Positions 28,349 through 37,197 of a stretch of 64,000 nt of DNA are shown here, in pieces. A model generated the notes under the pieces. It worked only from the letters and a program-made list of their open reading frames with translations. It did no database searches and was not told the DNA's origin. Position 1 is the stretch's first letter. Each line of letters opens with the position of its first letter. The stretch is from the NCBI GenBank assembly GCA_963811775.1, contig CAWESO010000010.1, positions 124,001-188,000 on the forward strand. The letters are read 5' to 3'. The translations under genes and the position numbers were made by a program. Source of the DNA: Chersky-840 sp963811775. Lineage in GTDB: Bacteria > Actinomycetota > Acidimicrobiia > Acidimicrobiales > UBA8190.

Positions 28349-28966
28349 TCATCCCCGGCCCAGGCGCCGCTGCGCGGCGGAGGCGGAGAGAATGCCCTCC
28401 AGGCAGAAGGCCACCGCGGCGTCGCCGGCCTCATCGGCGGGCCGGCCCTGCTCGAGCACGAGCACCCGCGCCAGCCGATCGGTCACGCCCAGGATGGCGT
28501 GGGCGAGCACGAGCGGGTCGTCGCGCCGGATCATGTTGGCGGCGATGCCCGCCTTCACATGGGGGAGGGCGTCGGCCACGGCCTGCTCCTCGCCCTGGCG
28601 GATGAGGGGGGCGAACCGCTCCTGGGTCCGGGCGAACTCGAGGAGGACGAAGAGATGGCGGTTGGCGTCGAGCCACTGCACCGACGCCCGCACGCCGGCC
28701 TCGATGCGGCGCACGGGATCAGGCTCGTCGGCGATGGCCTGGCGCTGGGTCCGGCGCAGGTCCCGCTGCGCGTCGCTCAGGATCTGCCGCAGCAGCTCCT
28801 CCTTGGAGGCGAAGTACCAGTAGAACACGCCCTTGGCCACGCCGAGGCCGTCGACGATGTCGGTCACGGTGGTGGAGTGGTAGCCCTGCGAGGCGAAGCG
28901 CCGGGCGGCGTAGTCGAGCAATTCGAGCCGGCGCCGTTGTCCCCGTGCGGTCAACCGGCGTGCCAT
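28349..28966 (-). CDS. TetR-family transcriptional regulator
   Basis: A 205-residue protein with an N-terminal TetR helix-turn-helix: LLDYAARRFASQGYHSTTVTDIVDGLGVAKGVFYWYFASKEEL (about residues 15-58). The C-terminal ligand domain has an Asp/Glu-rich helix bundle ending in CLEGILSAS. It is divergent from the PlsC-type acyltransferase with about 90 bases between starts, so it probably controls that gene and itself. The ligand is unknown; fatty acids or acyl-CoA are plausible by context only. Confidence 0.92.
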   Translation of the reverse strand: MARRLTARGQRRRLELLDYAARRFASQGYHSTTVTDIVDGLGVAKGVFYWYFASKEELLRQILSDAQRDLRRTQRQAIADEPDPVRRIEAGVRASVQWLDANRHLFVLLEFARTQERFAPLIRQGEEQAVADALPHVKAGIAANMIRRDDPLVLAHAILGVTDRLARVLVLEQGRPADEAGDAAVAFCLEGILSASAAQRRLGRG

Positions 28967-29056
28967 CGGCTGAGAACGCTACATGTGGTTTCGGCGGTCC
29001 CCGGGGGTGCACATCTTGCGATTTCACCGCGCCGGGGGGCGCGCTACCCTTTGGGC

Positions 29057-29824
29057 GTGGCCTATTGGGTGCTGAAAGTCCTGCTCAGCCCCGTGTTCTA
29101 CCTCACGTGGCGGATCAGGGTCGAAGGTCGCGAACACGTCCCCGCCACCGGGCCCGTCATCCTGGCGCCCAACCACGTCACCTTCCTCGACTCGATGTTC
29201 CTCCCGCTCGTGCTGCGACGACGCGTCACGTTCGTGGCCAAGGCGGAGTATTTCGACTCGTGGAAGACGGCGTGGTTCTTCCGTGCCGCCGGTCAGATCC
29301 CCATGCGGAGAGAAGGGGGCAGCGCGTCAGAGCGCGCCTTGGCCGCGGCCCGCGACGTGCTGAAGGAGGGCAAGGTGCTCGGGATCTATCCCGAGGGCAC
29401 GCGCTCGCCCGACGGTCGGCTGTACCGGGGGCACACCGGCGCGGCGCGCCTGGCCCTGGGTTGCGGGGCCACCCTCATCCCCGTGGGTGTGGTCGGGACG
29501 TCGGAGGTGCAACCTCCCGGGTCCAACCGGCCGCGCCCGTTCAAGAAGGTCACCGTGCACTTCGGGGCGCCGATCGACCTGTCGCGCTTCGCGGGCGACG
29601 CCGCGGGTGACCCGTTGACGCTGCGGGCCGCCACCGACGAGCTGATGTTCGAGATCCGGAACCTGTCGAGGCAGTCCTACGTCGACCGCTACGCCAAACG
29701 GCACAACGTCGTCGGTGGCGCCGATGTGGCGCGCGTCAGCACCTCGGCTCACGGCGACGCTCACGACCCGCCACCGGTGCGCACGCCCGAGCACGTGGGG
29801 GCGACCTCGGAGCCCGCCGCCTGA
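29057..29824 (+). CDS. plsC: 1-acyl-sn-glycerol-3-phosphate acyltransferase (PlsC family)
   Basis: About 255 residues from GTG 29057. Motif I NHVTFLD is intact (His and Asp of the HX4D catalytic pair), motif III is YPEGTRSPDGRLYRGHTGAARLAL, and motif IV IPVGVVG follows. A short N-terminal hydrophobic segment (YWVLKVLLSPVFYLTW) supports a membrane association. It makes phosphatidic acid from lysophosphatidic acid and acyl-CoA or acyl-ACP. The last 45 residues, with a Pro/His-rich tail, are not part of the domain. It is the last clearly housekeeping-type gene before the mosaic region. Confidence 0.92.
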   Translation: MAYWVLKVLLSPVFYLTWRIRVEGREHVPATGPVILAPNHVTFLDSMFLPLVLRRRVTFVAKAEYFDSWKTAWFFRAAGQIPMRREGGSASERALAAARDVLKEGKVLGIYPEGTRSPDGRLYRGHTGAARLALGCGATLIPVGVVGTSEVQPPGSNRPRPFKKVTVHFGAPIDLSRFAGDAAGDPLTLRAATDELMFEIRNLSRQSYVDRYAKRHNVVGGADVARVSTSAHGDAHDPPPVRTPEHVGATSEPAA

Positions 29825-30062
29825 GCGTGGCGGCCCGCGACGGCGTCCGGCTCGCGACCACACGAGGCAGCCGGGCAGACAAGCTCGATGGACAGCCCCC
29901 CACCGACACACCGGAATCGGGCGGAACATCACGTATCCTCAGGTGCCCGTCTCGGTCGCGATCCCTCGACGGCGACGATCGTGACGTTGGGACCTTTGGC
30001 ACTGGCTGCCTCGGTCGAAACAACCGATGATGCCCGAAGTCCACCAGTGGAGGGACACGGGT

Positions 30063-30371
30063 ATGGCTTGCGAGACCGTCGACACCCAGCCTGATGACGC
30101 TGACACCCTGGGCATAAGCGACGTCACCCGGATCGCGCTTCGTCGGAACTTCGAGGACGGCGCGGTCGTCATTCACCGTGAGGCCAAACCCTCGACCATG
30201 GGCAATGCGGATGAAGCTGTGGGAATGGTCTCGTCACGCCGAGACGTCTCGGGAGCAGCGTCGTTACTCGACGCCATCTTGTACGACGACGTGTCTTCGC
30301 CGAAACACACATCCCTCGATAGAGCGCTCACGCAATCGCGCGAACAATGCTCGGAAGCGGATGACCGATGA
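30063..30371 (+). CDS. Hypothetical protein, first of an overlapping pair
   Basis: About 102 residues from ATG 30063, preceded by GGAGGG; upstream ATGs at 30027 and 30030 are alternatives. The sequence is polar with ISDVTRIALRRNFEDGAVVIHR and has no membrane segment or recognised motif. Its stop overlaps the next start as ATGA, which argues that both are real and translated together. Codon usage is less GC-biased than in the genes to the left, consistent with the change of region at about 30 kb. Confidence 0.45.
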   Translation: MACETVDTQPDDADTLGISDVTRIALRRNFEDGAVVIHREAKPSTMGNADEAVGMVSSRRDVSGAASLLDAILYDDVSSPKHTSLDRALTQSREQCSEADDR

Positions 30372-30607
30372 CCGAGAGAGCACGGGGACGAACCGCTATC
30401 CGACGGATGGAAGAAGTGAGCGCACCATCGGTTGGGGACACGCTCGTCTTGGGCGACGGCGATCGAACGGGTCAGATCGTGAACCTGTGCGCGACCCTCG
30501 GCAAACGTCCCTACGTAATGGTCGTCAACTGGGTGGACACCGGGCATGTGGGACTCGTCTTTCCCGGACCGGACGTATCCACCTACGGAGCCGAGTACCC
30601 CCGGTGA
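30368..30607 (+). CDS. DUF1918-like small protein
   Basis: A 79-residue protein whose core VGDTLVLGDGDRTGQIVN, then YVMVVNWVDTGHVGLVFPGPDVSTY, fits the DUF1918 pattern (a short beta-barrel-like domain of unknown role, common in actinobacteria). The trademark FFPGPD-type end appears here as VFPGPD. The start overlaps the previous stop as ATGA. The family is sometimes fused to larger proteins; here it stands alone. Confidence 0.7.
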   Translation: MTERARGRTAIRRMEEVSAPSVGDTLVLGDGDRTGQIVNLCATLGKRPYVMVVNWVDTGHVGLVFPGPDVSTYGAEYPR

Positions 30608-30990
30608 TCCCGGTCCGGCTCAGGTGCCCAACGCCGACAGGACGCGTCGTGGGATCGGGAGCGAAGGGAGTGGTGGCGGAGGGAACTGGCAGCGTCGAGG
30701 CGGAGGTGGTGGGCTCCGGTGGGCGGGTGGCGCAAGGTCGAGGACGGCCACCGGTTTGGGGTCCTGCTTGGGCTGTCGGCCTTTGTCCGGTACGCGGGCA
30801 GGGCCAGGGGACCGGCCGAAGGCCGCCCAATGGGGGAAAGCCTCGACGGGCCAGTCGCAGACCGCCGGGATAGTGGATCGGCAGCCGACGTGTCTGGCTC
30901 TTGGGTCCGCCTTGCCCTCCCGCACATAACGGTGATCCCGAGTGGTCCGGCAGCCCAAAGGGACCCGGCACCGAGGTCACTCTTGGCTCT
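30608..30990. other. Gene-poor stretch, nothing recognised
   Basis: About 380 bases between the DUF1918-like gene and the broken PH-like gene. Several frames are open for 100 codons on both strands, but all are Pro/Arg/Gly-rich with no family pattern, ribosome-binding site or neighbour support. No repeat or RNA gene was seen. Confidence 0.6.
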
Positions 30991-31411
30991 TCAGTTCGTA
31001 CCCAGGGGACCGGGGTTCCAATAGTTCAGCTTGATCGGAACGTTATTGACGCGATCCGTAAAAGTGGTGAGGGTTTCTAGGACTTCTTTTCGTGAAAAAG
31101 TCCAGAAGATCGCCCACTTAGTTACCGGATGACCGTGAGCCAAACCTAATCCCCGGGAACATCTTTGAAATGCCGATGGCCTGAACTTCACTTAGATCGT
31201 CGTATCTGAAATCCCCAACCGGAACAAACGGGCGGAAGATCATCCAGGCTGGACCAATCCGGACGCCTTCAGTAAACAGGGTCAACCTGACACCCGGCCA
31301 TCCCCAGTTTGCAAAGATGAAACGGAGGCGGAGACCACCAATGAAGCTAGGCATCGCGGCCAAGGGAGAGCTGATCTTCACTTCGTGGCGCATGTCCAGA
31401 TGATGTCGCAC
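30991..31411 (-). pseudogene. Frameshifted small PH-like protein gene
   Basis: The first frame (start about 31393-31411) gives ~95 residues with LRLRFIFANWGWPGVRLTLFTEGVRIG and FVPVGDFRYDDLSEVQAI, then stops soon after GIRF at about 31118. A second frame, overlapping it from 31191, continues with WAIFWTFSRKEVLETL, which is the expected end for this kind of protein. One frameshift near 31140-31160 joins the two halves. So the gene appears inactivated or, less likely, miscalled by one base. The product resembles short actinobacterial proteins with a PH-like fold and no known job. Confidence 0.6.
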
Positions 31412-31488
31412 GAGAGGGCATCCGGAAAGTGCGGCCCGTACCGACTGGGTCGCGGTTCAGGGAAAGGCGCTGGGCGACGCACGGTATT

Positions 31489-31739
31489 CGGGGATCCCGC
31501 TATCACCTTCAAACCATCTGTGGCATGAACACTGCATCGGGGTCGGGCAACTGGCGGATGGCGACCCGCCCGAGATCACCGCCGCCGAACATTTCCGTGC
31601 GGCTCTCGCGAGTGCTCCCTATCCGGCGACGGTGCGACATTGGGACGGATCCGGGCTCGGGAGGCCGTCCGGGTCCGGTGTGATCTCGATCGGTCTGAGG
31701 TTGGTCGGGCTGCACCCGTCGGGGCGCACAGAACCGGCA
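31489..31739 (+). repeat. Dispersed repeat family, diverged copy
   Basis: It begins with the CGGGGATCCCG core (31489-31499) and shares the following ATCTGTGGCATGA segment with the copies at 53 and 57 kb. Its far end (31715-31739) matches 49987-50011 at 24 of 25 positions. The middle is divergent. The surrounding stretch from 31412 to 31999 holds no supportable gene. This copy lies 18 kb from the others, so the family is not confined to one cluster. Confidence 0.7.
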
Positions 31740-32011
31740 GTTGCGGGCGGTCTGACCCGCTGACCGTCGTGCACGGTACGGGGCGTTATCGCCTGGCCGG
31801 CCCACCGGCGTGCCGGACGAAAGCGCGGAGCATTCTGGGGCGGGCGCTGAGGCGATTCAGCGGCGTAGGCCACCTCGAACGCCGCCTGTGTGCGAACCGA
31901 TGACCTGGCCTTGTGCGCGGGACCGCGCAGCCAGCGTTCGACAACAACGGACCGAGGGCGGGATATGGCACCGCTGGCTAGGGTGAACGCGAGCGACCCA
32001 TGGGAGGGGCG

Positions 32012-32362
32012 ATGGCACGAGAGATTGAGGTGGGACCCGCCGCCGACCTGGTGCCGGGGAAGGTCCGCGGTACCCGACGGTACGCGGTGGGAAACTCGAA
32101 CGGCGACCTATTCGCGGTGACTCGCCGGTGTCGGCACCTCGGTGCCGATCTCGCCAATGGATCGATCGACGGAGACGGTTGCTTAGTCTGTCCGTGGCAT
32201 GGCGCGAGATACGACGTTGCCACCGGGCGGATGACGCGCGGCCCGCAGGGCTTCTTCGCGAAGATCCCCGGGCTCGATGCTGGCTACCGCTGGCTGACGA
32301 GGGTGCTGCCCCTTGGTCGCGGCGAGCTCGTCGAGCGTGAAGGCACTGTGTTCGTTCGCTAG
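32012..32362 (+). CDS. Rieske [2Fe-2S] ferredoxin-type protein
   Basis: A 116-residue protein from ATG 32012, preceded by GGGAGGGG; ATG 32000 is an alternative. The cluster ligands are Cys40 and His42 in CRHLG and Cys60 and His63 in CPWHG, the exact Rieske pattern. The protein has only this domain and a short C-terminal extension (TRVLPLGRGELVEREG). Stand-alone Rieske proteins serve as electron carriers for oxygenases or as domains of nitrite-reductase small subunits; the partner is unknown, though a P450-type ferredoxin follows 0.5 kb downstream. Confidence 0.88.
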   Translation: MAREIEVGPAADLVPGKVRGTRRYAVGNSNGDLFAVTRRCRHLGADLANGSIDGDGCLVCPWHGARYDVATGRMTRGPQGFFAKIPGLDAGYRWLTRVLPLGRGELVEREGTVFVR

Positions 32363-32384
32363 CACCGAGCCCGAGGGAGGATTG

Positions 32385-32684
32385 ATGCCGGTCGCGTTCG
32401 AGGAAGTCGTGGAGAAGATCACCGACGCTGCGCGTCAAATAGAAGCCGACAGAGGCGCCTCACCCGTCCTCGTCGCCGTCGTCCGCGAATTCGAGGCGAA
32501 GCTTGCGAAGGCGCAGAGGCACGCGGCCGATGGCGTGCCCGGTCGCGACTCCGTGATGGAGCTGGAGCAGGCCGGCGATAGCGCCAAAGCGGCGGCCGAA
32601 GCCGACGCGGGGTTGTCGAGTCAAGCCCGTGAATCGGTGCTCGCCGCTCACCTAGCGATCTGCAAGCTAAAGGCGGGCGCCTGA
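32385..32684 (+). CDS. Hypothetical helical protein
   Basis: A 99-residue protein from ATG 32385 with a GGGAGG ribosome-binding site five bases upstream, which sets the start after the Rieske stop (22-base gap). It is mostly helix-forming and charged: FEEVVEKITDAARQIEADRG, FEAKLAKAQRHAADG, SAKAAAEADAGL. No known family is recognised. The tight spacing suggests an operon with the Rieske gene. Confidence 0.65.
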   Translation: MPVAFEEVVEKITDAARQIEADRGASPVLVAVVREFEAKLAKAQRHAADGVPGRDSVMELEQAGDSAKAAAEADAGLSSQARESVLAAHLAICKLKAGA

Positions 32685-32852
32685 CCACACGACGCACCTC
32701 GCAGTGAACACTGCGCACGCTTCAACCCTCGTCCCGCGCACGGCTCACGCCGCCGGCGTTCGGGGCGCCCGGAAGTTACACGTTGACACCGAGAAACCGA
32801 TTATCGTTACGGTTCGGAGCGTGGCGTCCTCCCAACCCGGAGGGGCGAACCG

Positions 32853-33089
32853 ATGAAGGTGTGGATCGACCAGGATCTTTGCACCGGTGATGGCCTGTGC
32901 GAGGAAATCGCTCCGGCCGTCTTCACCTTGCTCGACGACGGCCTCGCCTATGTCAAAGAGGGCGAACAGGTCCGCAACGATCCCGCCGGCTCCGCCGGCC
33001 TCGCCCTCGTGCCCGAGGACCTCGAGGATGCTGTCACCGAAGCGGCCGAGGAGTGCCCCGGGGAGTGCATCTTCATCGAGCAGGGCTAA
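32853..33089 (+). CDS. P450-type ferredoxin, [3Fe-4S] or [4Fe-4S]
   Basis: A 78-residue ferredoxin from ATG 32853 with a GGAGGGG ribosome-binding site. Cys10 and Cys16 (DLCTGDGLCEE), with Cys68 and Cys72 (EECPGEC), supply the cluster; the TGDG insertion between the first two is the form seen in single-cluster ferredoxins that serve actinobacterial P450s. It is acidic, as such carriers are. It has no P450 next to it, unlike the usual layout; the nearest P450 is 31 kb away. It may serve the Rieske-linked or F420-type enzymes of this region instead. Confidence 0.88.
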   Translation: MKVWIDQDLCTGDGLCEEIAPAVFTLLDDGLAYVKEGEQVRNDPAGSAGLALVPEDLEDAVTEAAEECPGECIFIEQG

Positions 33090-33257
33090 ACGCCGCTGCC
33101 ATCTTGGGCACGTTCGAGTGAATGACACCTCTTCGGGGCCACCTCTGCCGAGGTATCGGCAGGCTTCGATAAGGATCTTTTGGACTCGGCCAAAACGTCG
33201 GCTGGCCGGAATGCGCCGTTCATGTCCCGCCGATCAGCGGCGGCAGGTCACGCCCTA

Positions 33258-33605
33258 CTAATCGTCTTTTTCGACTCGGGCCAGCTTCGCCCGTGCCAGG
33301 TCCTCCACGCGACGGACAAACTGTGGACTGCGGCGAAAGCGCGCCCCGATCTCGGCGTAGCTGGCACCGGCCTCCCGCCAGGCGAGGATCCGCCGTTCCA
33401 ACGGCCGGAGCACCTGCGGGTTGGTCAACGGTCTCGCCCCACGATGGGGCCGCGAACCAAGGGCCAGGATCTGGGACACACTCCGTCGACTGCGCCGGAA
33501 TCTCCAGGCCACCTCGGCCGGGTCGATGCCGGCCGCTACGAGGCGGCGAATTCGCCGTTCAATCGGCCGCAAGTGTGCCTCGCTGGTTGCGGCCTCAGGT
33601 CCCAT
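33258..33605 (-). CDS. Small DNA-binding protein with two tandem helix-turn-helix units
   Basis: A 115-residue protein from ATG 33605, which has GGAG close upstream. Two homologous segments follow each other: LRPIERRIRRLVAAGIDPAE with VAWRFRRSRRSVSQIL, and LRPLERRILAWREAGASYAE with IGARFRRSPQFVRRVE. Each has the look of a sigma-70 region 4/Trp-repressor-type helix-turn-helix. The duplication suggests binding to a direct repeat. No ligand domain is present. The target is unknown; divergence from the next gene (33711) makes that one a candidate. Confidence 0.65.
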   Translation of the reverse strand: MGPEAATSEAHLRPIERRIRRLVAAGIDPAEVAWRFRRSRRSVSQILALGSRPHRGARPLTNPQVLRPLERRILAWREAGASYAEIGARFRRSPQFVRRVEDLARAKLARVEKDD

Positions 33606-33710
33606 CACCACTCCACGATATCTCGGGCGACTCCTATCCAGTTTGCTTCGTCGATGCGGCATGGCGAGCGCGGTCGAGACGAGCCTGATTCTGCGCGGGA
33701 GGGTCAAGGC

Positions 33711-34052
33711 GTGAGGTCCGAGTGGGGGCAAGGCCGCCGGGCCGCCCGTATTCGATCCCGAGCGGGCGCCAGCTCAAATGCTCCGCCCCACGCGCCACCG
33801 GTCGCGCCCGTCGAACCCAGTTCGCAGGCCGCTGCCGATCTCGCCATATGGCTGCGACACATCCTCGAGGCCAACTCGGGTTGCGATGAGTGTGGCGGTT
33901 CCCGGTTCACCGTTCTACTGCCGATCACCTGGCATCATGTCGCCCCACTGACACCTGGAGGCAGCACGTGGGACGGCGACATCGGCGGACTCCTGTTCAC
34001 CGCCCAATACACGCCGGGCCAGGGCTGGACCGCTCAGCTCAATGCCTGTTGA
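33711..34052 (+). CDS. Hypothetical protein
   Basis: About 113 residues from GTG 33711, supported by GGGAGGG seven bases upstream. The N-terminal third is basic and Pro/Ala-rich; the C-terminal part is better formed, with AADLAIWLRHILEANSGCDECGGSRFTVLLPITWHH and a CxxC pair that might bind zinc. It is divergent from the tandem HTH gene. No family is recognised; it may be a real small gene or a remnant. Confidence 0.5.
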   Translation: MRSEWGQGRRAARIRSRAGASSNAPPHAPPVAPVEPSSQAAADLAIWLRHILEANSGCDECGGSRFTVLLPITWHHVAPLTPGGSTWDGDIGGLLFTAQYTPGQGWTAQLNAC

Positions 34053-34153
34053 GCCCCACCACCCCACCGCGCAGGCCATTCTGTACTTGCCGTTGTCGGC
34101 AAACCGGGGCCTAGAGCCGACCGCGCGCTGTTCGCGGTTCGACGTGAAGCTAG

Positions 34154-34810
34154 TCAGGCTCGGAACTCCGGCGCACGTTCCGGGCTGGCCTCACCCAGGG
34201 CCCGGTGCACTCCCTCGGCATCGAGGTCGGTGGCGTAGACGGGGGAGCCCGGCTGTTGGCGCCACGACTCATCCAGACCGCCCCCGTCGACCGGATCGAA
34301 GCCCAGTTCGTCCACCAGCGCCAACACCAGCGCTTTGGCCTCTGGGTCGTCACCGGCCACCGGAAGAGCGATTCGTCCCGGCGTTCCCGCCGGTCGGCCC
34401 ATCTCCATCAGATGTTGTGCCCGGATGTTGTTGAACGCCTTGACCACGGGCCGACCGAGCTGCTGCGCCACCCAGCGACTCTCGGTTGTCCCTGCCTCAA
34501 TGGTGGCGATCCGGCCGTCGCGCTGGGGGTAGTAGTTCCCCGTGTCGACGATGACTGCGCCGTCGGCGGCACCGTCGAGCACATCTTTAGGCAGTGTTGG
34601 GATGTGCTTCTCGGGGATCGTGACGATTATCAGCGCCACCCCGACTGCGGCCTCGCTGACCGGCACGGCGGTCGCTCCGGTCTCCCGGGCCAGGTCGGAC
34701 AGGGTCTCCGGACCTCGTGAATTGGCCACCGCCACCTGGTGGCCAAGGGAAGTCAGGCGCCGGGTCAGGGTACCGCCGATATTGCCGGCCCCTATGATGC
34801 CGATCTTCAT
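34154..34810 (-). CDS. NAD(P)-binding oxidoreductase, F420-dependent NADP reductase-like
   Basis: About 218 residues from ATG 34810 with GGGAGGAG upstream. The Rossmann motif IGIIGAGNIGGTLTRRL starts at residue 3, then ANSRGPETL, IIVTIPEKHIP and KAFNNIRAQHL. This is the pattern of the F420-dependent NADP oxidoreductase (Fno/NpdG-like) family, whose members transfer hydride between F420 and NADP or act on related substrates. It is a little longer than archaeal Fno. Neighbouring genes include a Rieske and a ferredoxin, so it may belong to a local redox set. Confidence 0.85.
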   Translation of the reverse strand: MKIGIIGAGNIGGTLTRRLTSLGHQVAVANSRGPETLSDLARETGATAVPVSEAAVGVALIIVTIPEKHIPTLPKDVLDGAADGAVIVDTGNYYPQRDGRIATIEAGTTESRWVAQQLGRPVVKAFNNIRAQHLMEMGRPAGTPGRIALPVAGDDPEAKALVLALVDELGFDPVDGGGLDESWRQQPGSPVYATDLDAEGVHRALGEASPERAPEFRA

Positions 34811-35189
34811 TGCCGCTCCTCCCTGTCGAGGGACACGCTGCGATAGCAGTACGACTTCCCGAGAAGTAATCGGCTCGGTCGCGCTTGCCTCGCCGCCCAA
34901 GTCAACAGGCCACAGAGCGTGGGAACGAGGACCACGACAAGAGGGGCGGAGAGAGCATGCGCACATACACCAGCCCTGCCCGGCGTCGGATTATTCCCGA
35001 TTCCGTTGTCCGTGTGGGCCCAGCGAACTGATCCGGAGGTTCCGCCGTTTGGGGTTGCGTCACGTTGTGCAACCGACTTGCATGTGCCGCTCGTCAGCAG
35101 CTCGGACCGGGTCGAGTCGGCGGCCATCACGGCACCAGGCAGTGGGAATCCCGCACCGGGAATAGGGTGCCGTCGTTCGAGGTTCTACT
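34811..35189. other. Intergenic stretch left of the IS1380-type element
   Basis: About 380 bases upstream of the oxidoreductase gene and left of the insertion. No frame has family support. With the IS removed, 35189 would join 36857, so this stretch and 36857-36951 form one original intergenic region upstream of the small gene at 36952. Confidence 0.6.
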
Positions 35190-35193
35190 TTAG

Positions 35194-36852
35194 CCCGGAC
35201 CTTTCAGTAACCCCCTGGTGAAGTCCAATGTGTCGTTCAAAGGCAGTGTGGGCGCCTGCGGGTGCAATGGTTGATGTGGGCGCGGCCAGGGTGGGGCCGG
35301 TCGAGGTGTTTCAGCGCGTGGGCGGTGTCCACGCCCGATCGATGGGCGTGTTTGTGCAACTCAGTGTCCTGCAACAAGAGCAAGCGGTGGAACGTGGTCA
35401 GGCGCTGGACCAGTTCGGCAGTCGAGTGAAGGCCATCACGAGGTCGTCGGCCCAGGGCCATCCCTCGGCGATGCGCAAGGTGGTGCGCCGCGCGGAACGC
35501 ACCAGCACGCCGGCGGTGTGCAAGAGCGTGTAGCGCAGCCGCTTGGGCTCGGCCCGGGCCAGCTCGCCTTCGAGGCAGAGTCCCTTCATCCAGACCAAGA
35601 GGTCGCCGGCGATGAGGACCAGGGTCAGCCAGGCGGCGTTGATGGCGAAGCTGGCCGAGGGCAGGTTGGCCAGTCCGGTGTCCTTGACGTCGCAGATCCG
35701 ACGTTCGCAGCGTCCCCGGCCCCGATAGAGGGCGTCGAGGAAGCAGACGTCGTCTTCGGGGTGGTCGGTGATGAAGACCTGGTAGCGATAGCCCTCGACA
35801 TCGCTGAAGGTGAGCTGGGCGCCGGGATGGGGCAGCTCGCGCCGGGCGATCATCCGGGTGCCCTCGCCCCAGCGCGACAGGTCCACCAGGTCGGTGATCT
35901 CGGCCACCTCTCCGGACTCGCGCTCGTCGGTACCATCGGCCGAGATGGCTCTGTGCCAGCGTTCTTTGGGCATATTGGTCACCACGGCTGCCACCTCGGC
36001 ACTGAGCTTGTGGCCGACGATGAAGCGGACGCCTCGCGTGCCGTGCAGGCCTCGGTGAATTGTGCGAGCAGCCCGCGGAGTCGGCCCGGGCGATCACCTC
36101 GCAGCGCTTCGGATCGACCGGCAGCTGGGCCAAGGCGTCGTCGAGCACGATGACGTGATCTTCGGCGTTGCCCGGCGCGGCGTTGCCCGGGCCGCAGATC
36201 GTGCGGCCAGTGGTTCACCCGTCGCGTCGAGGAAGGCCATGAGCGGCTGGAAGCCGAACCCGTGCTTGTAGTTCGGGGCTGCCCCCTCTTTGTCCGAATG
36301 CGCACCGACCAACGTGGCGTCGAGGTCGATCACGTAGAAGCCCGGGTCAAGACCGGCCGCCCAGGCCTCGGCCCGCGCCGTGGCCCGAGCCGAGGCGATG
36401 CGTTCGAGGGCCGCGGCGTCGATGGCCTCGAGGGTCCGCCAGGTCGTGGGCACCGAGGCCACATCGCCGAAGAGGGCCGGCTGATCGGCCAGCACCCGCA
36501 GGTCGCTGATGGCGGTCGCCCCGTCCGCGATAGCAACGGCCAGATCGACGAGCACCTGGCCCCGGTCATGGCCTCGTCGGCGCTTCTTGGTCGGCGCCAT
36601 CGCCTCTGAAAGTCCTTGCCGCAACCCAAGCTCGTCGGCCAGGTCACACAGCAGGCGAGCGCCCGCATGGGCGGCGACACCCTTGCCGCCGGTGGTCACC
36701 ACAATGCTGGGTCGGCCCGCATTACGCTTCATCTCGGAAGTGCCCTCCTGGTTTGGTTCCTGTTGGCTTCGCAATCAACAGTTTCCCTTGCCACGAGGGC
36801 TTTTCCGCGTCAATACGACAAGAATGTAGGGCTTTTTACTGAAAGGTCCGGG
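35194..36852 (-). mobile_element. IS1380-family insertion sequence, 1,659 bp
   Basis: The ends are a perfect 17-bp inverted repeat CCCGGACCTTTCAGTAA (35194-35210) and its complement (36836-36852). Directly outside lies TTAG at 35190-35193 and again at 36853-36856, a four-base target duplication as expected for the family. The length is normal. The single transposase gene is broken by frameshifts, so the copy is probably not autonomous, although its intact ends and duplication point to a recent insertion. Confidence 0.9.
35398..36732 (-). pseudogene. IS1380-family transposase, frameshifted
   Basis: It starts at ATG 36732 and reads KRNAGRPSIVVTTGGKG, LCDLADELGL, then DPGFYVIDLDATLVGAHSDKEGA (first catalytic Asp), up to about 36195. 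The protein then continues in another frame with LDDALAQLPVDPKRCEVIARADSAG (second catalytic Asp), and from about 36055 in a third frame with GVRFIVGHKLSAEVAAVV, SRWGEGTRMIARRELPHPG and DNTH-like end segments to the stop at 35398. At least two frameshifts are needed to rebuild the full ~440-residue DDE enzyme. They are too many for a sequencing slip at one spot but not impossible. Confidence 0.8.
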
Positions 36853-36951
36853 TTAGCTCGCGAGATTCGCGGCGATTGCGGCCGATGCCCTGGCAACCAC
36901 GGAAGGTTCCGCGCTACCTCGGCACCGCAAAGACTCACCCGAAGGAGATCC

Positions 36952-37197
36952 GTGCAGGAGCTGATGGCTCTCGCCGACAGCCTCGCCGAGAAGTACACCA
37001 ACCAGGCGCTCGTCGATGCCAAGACCATTCAGAACCCACTGCTCGAGATGTGGGGCATGGCGGAAGAGATCGACATTGCCCTCTTGGTCCCGATTCAGGA
37101 CATGCTGACTGCGACATCGCGGCGCTCGCAGATCGCCACCAGCGACCTGGCCTCCTTGGCTGCCAACCTGCGACAGCTCGCCAGCGCGCCGGTCTGA
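36952..37197 (+). CDS. Small helical protein of unknown function
   Basis: An 81-residue protein from GTG 36952, which has GAAGGAG five bases upstream. It is nearly all helix-forming: LMALADSLAEKYTNQALVDA, LLEMWGMAEEIDIALLVPIQDML, SDLASLAANLRQLA. No motif or family is recognised. It starts 95 bases from the right end of the IS1380-type element; the insertion may therefore have replaced or altered its promoter. Confidence 0.55.
   Translation: MQELMALADSLAEKYTNQALVDAKTIQNPLLEMWGMAEEIDIALLVPIQDMLTATSRRSQIATSDLASLAANLRQLASAPV

Noticed and set aside
29825..30062. tRNA-type attachment site at the left edge of the mosaic region
   Set aside because: I looked for a cloverleaf or T-loop sequence here and elsewhere in the window and saw none.
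30525..30980. Overlapping Pro/Ser-rich frames on both strands
   Set aside because: Composition typical of shadow frames in GC-rich intergenic DNA; no start signals or motifs.
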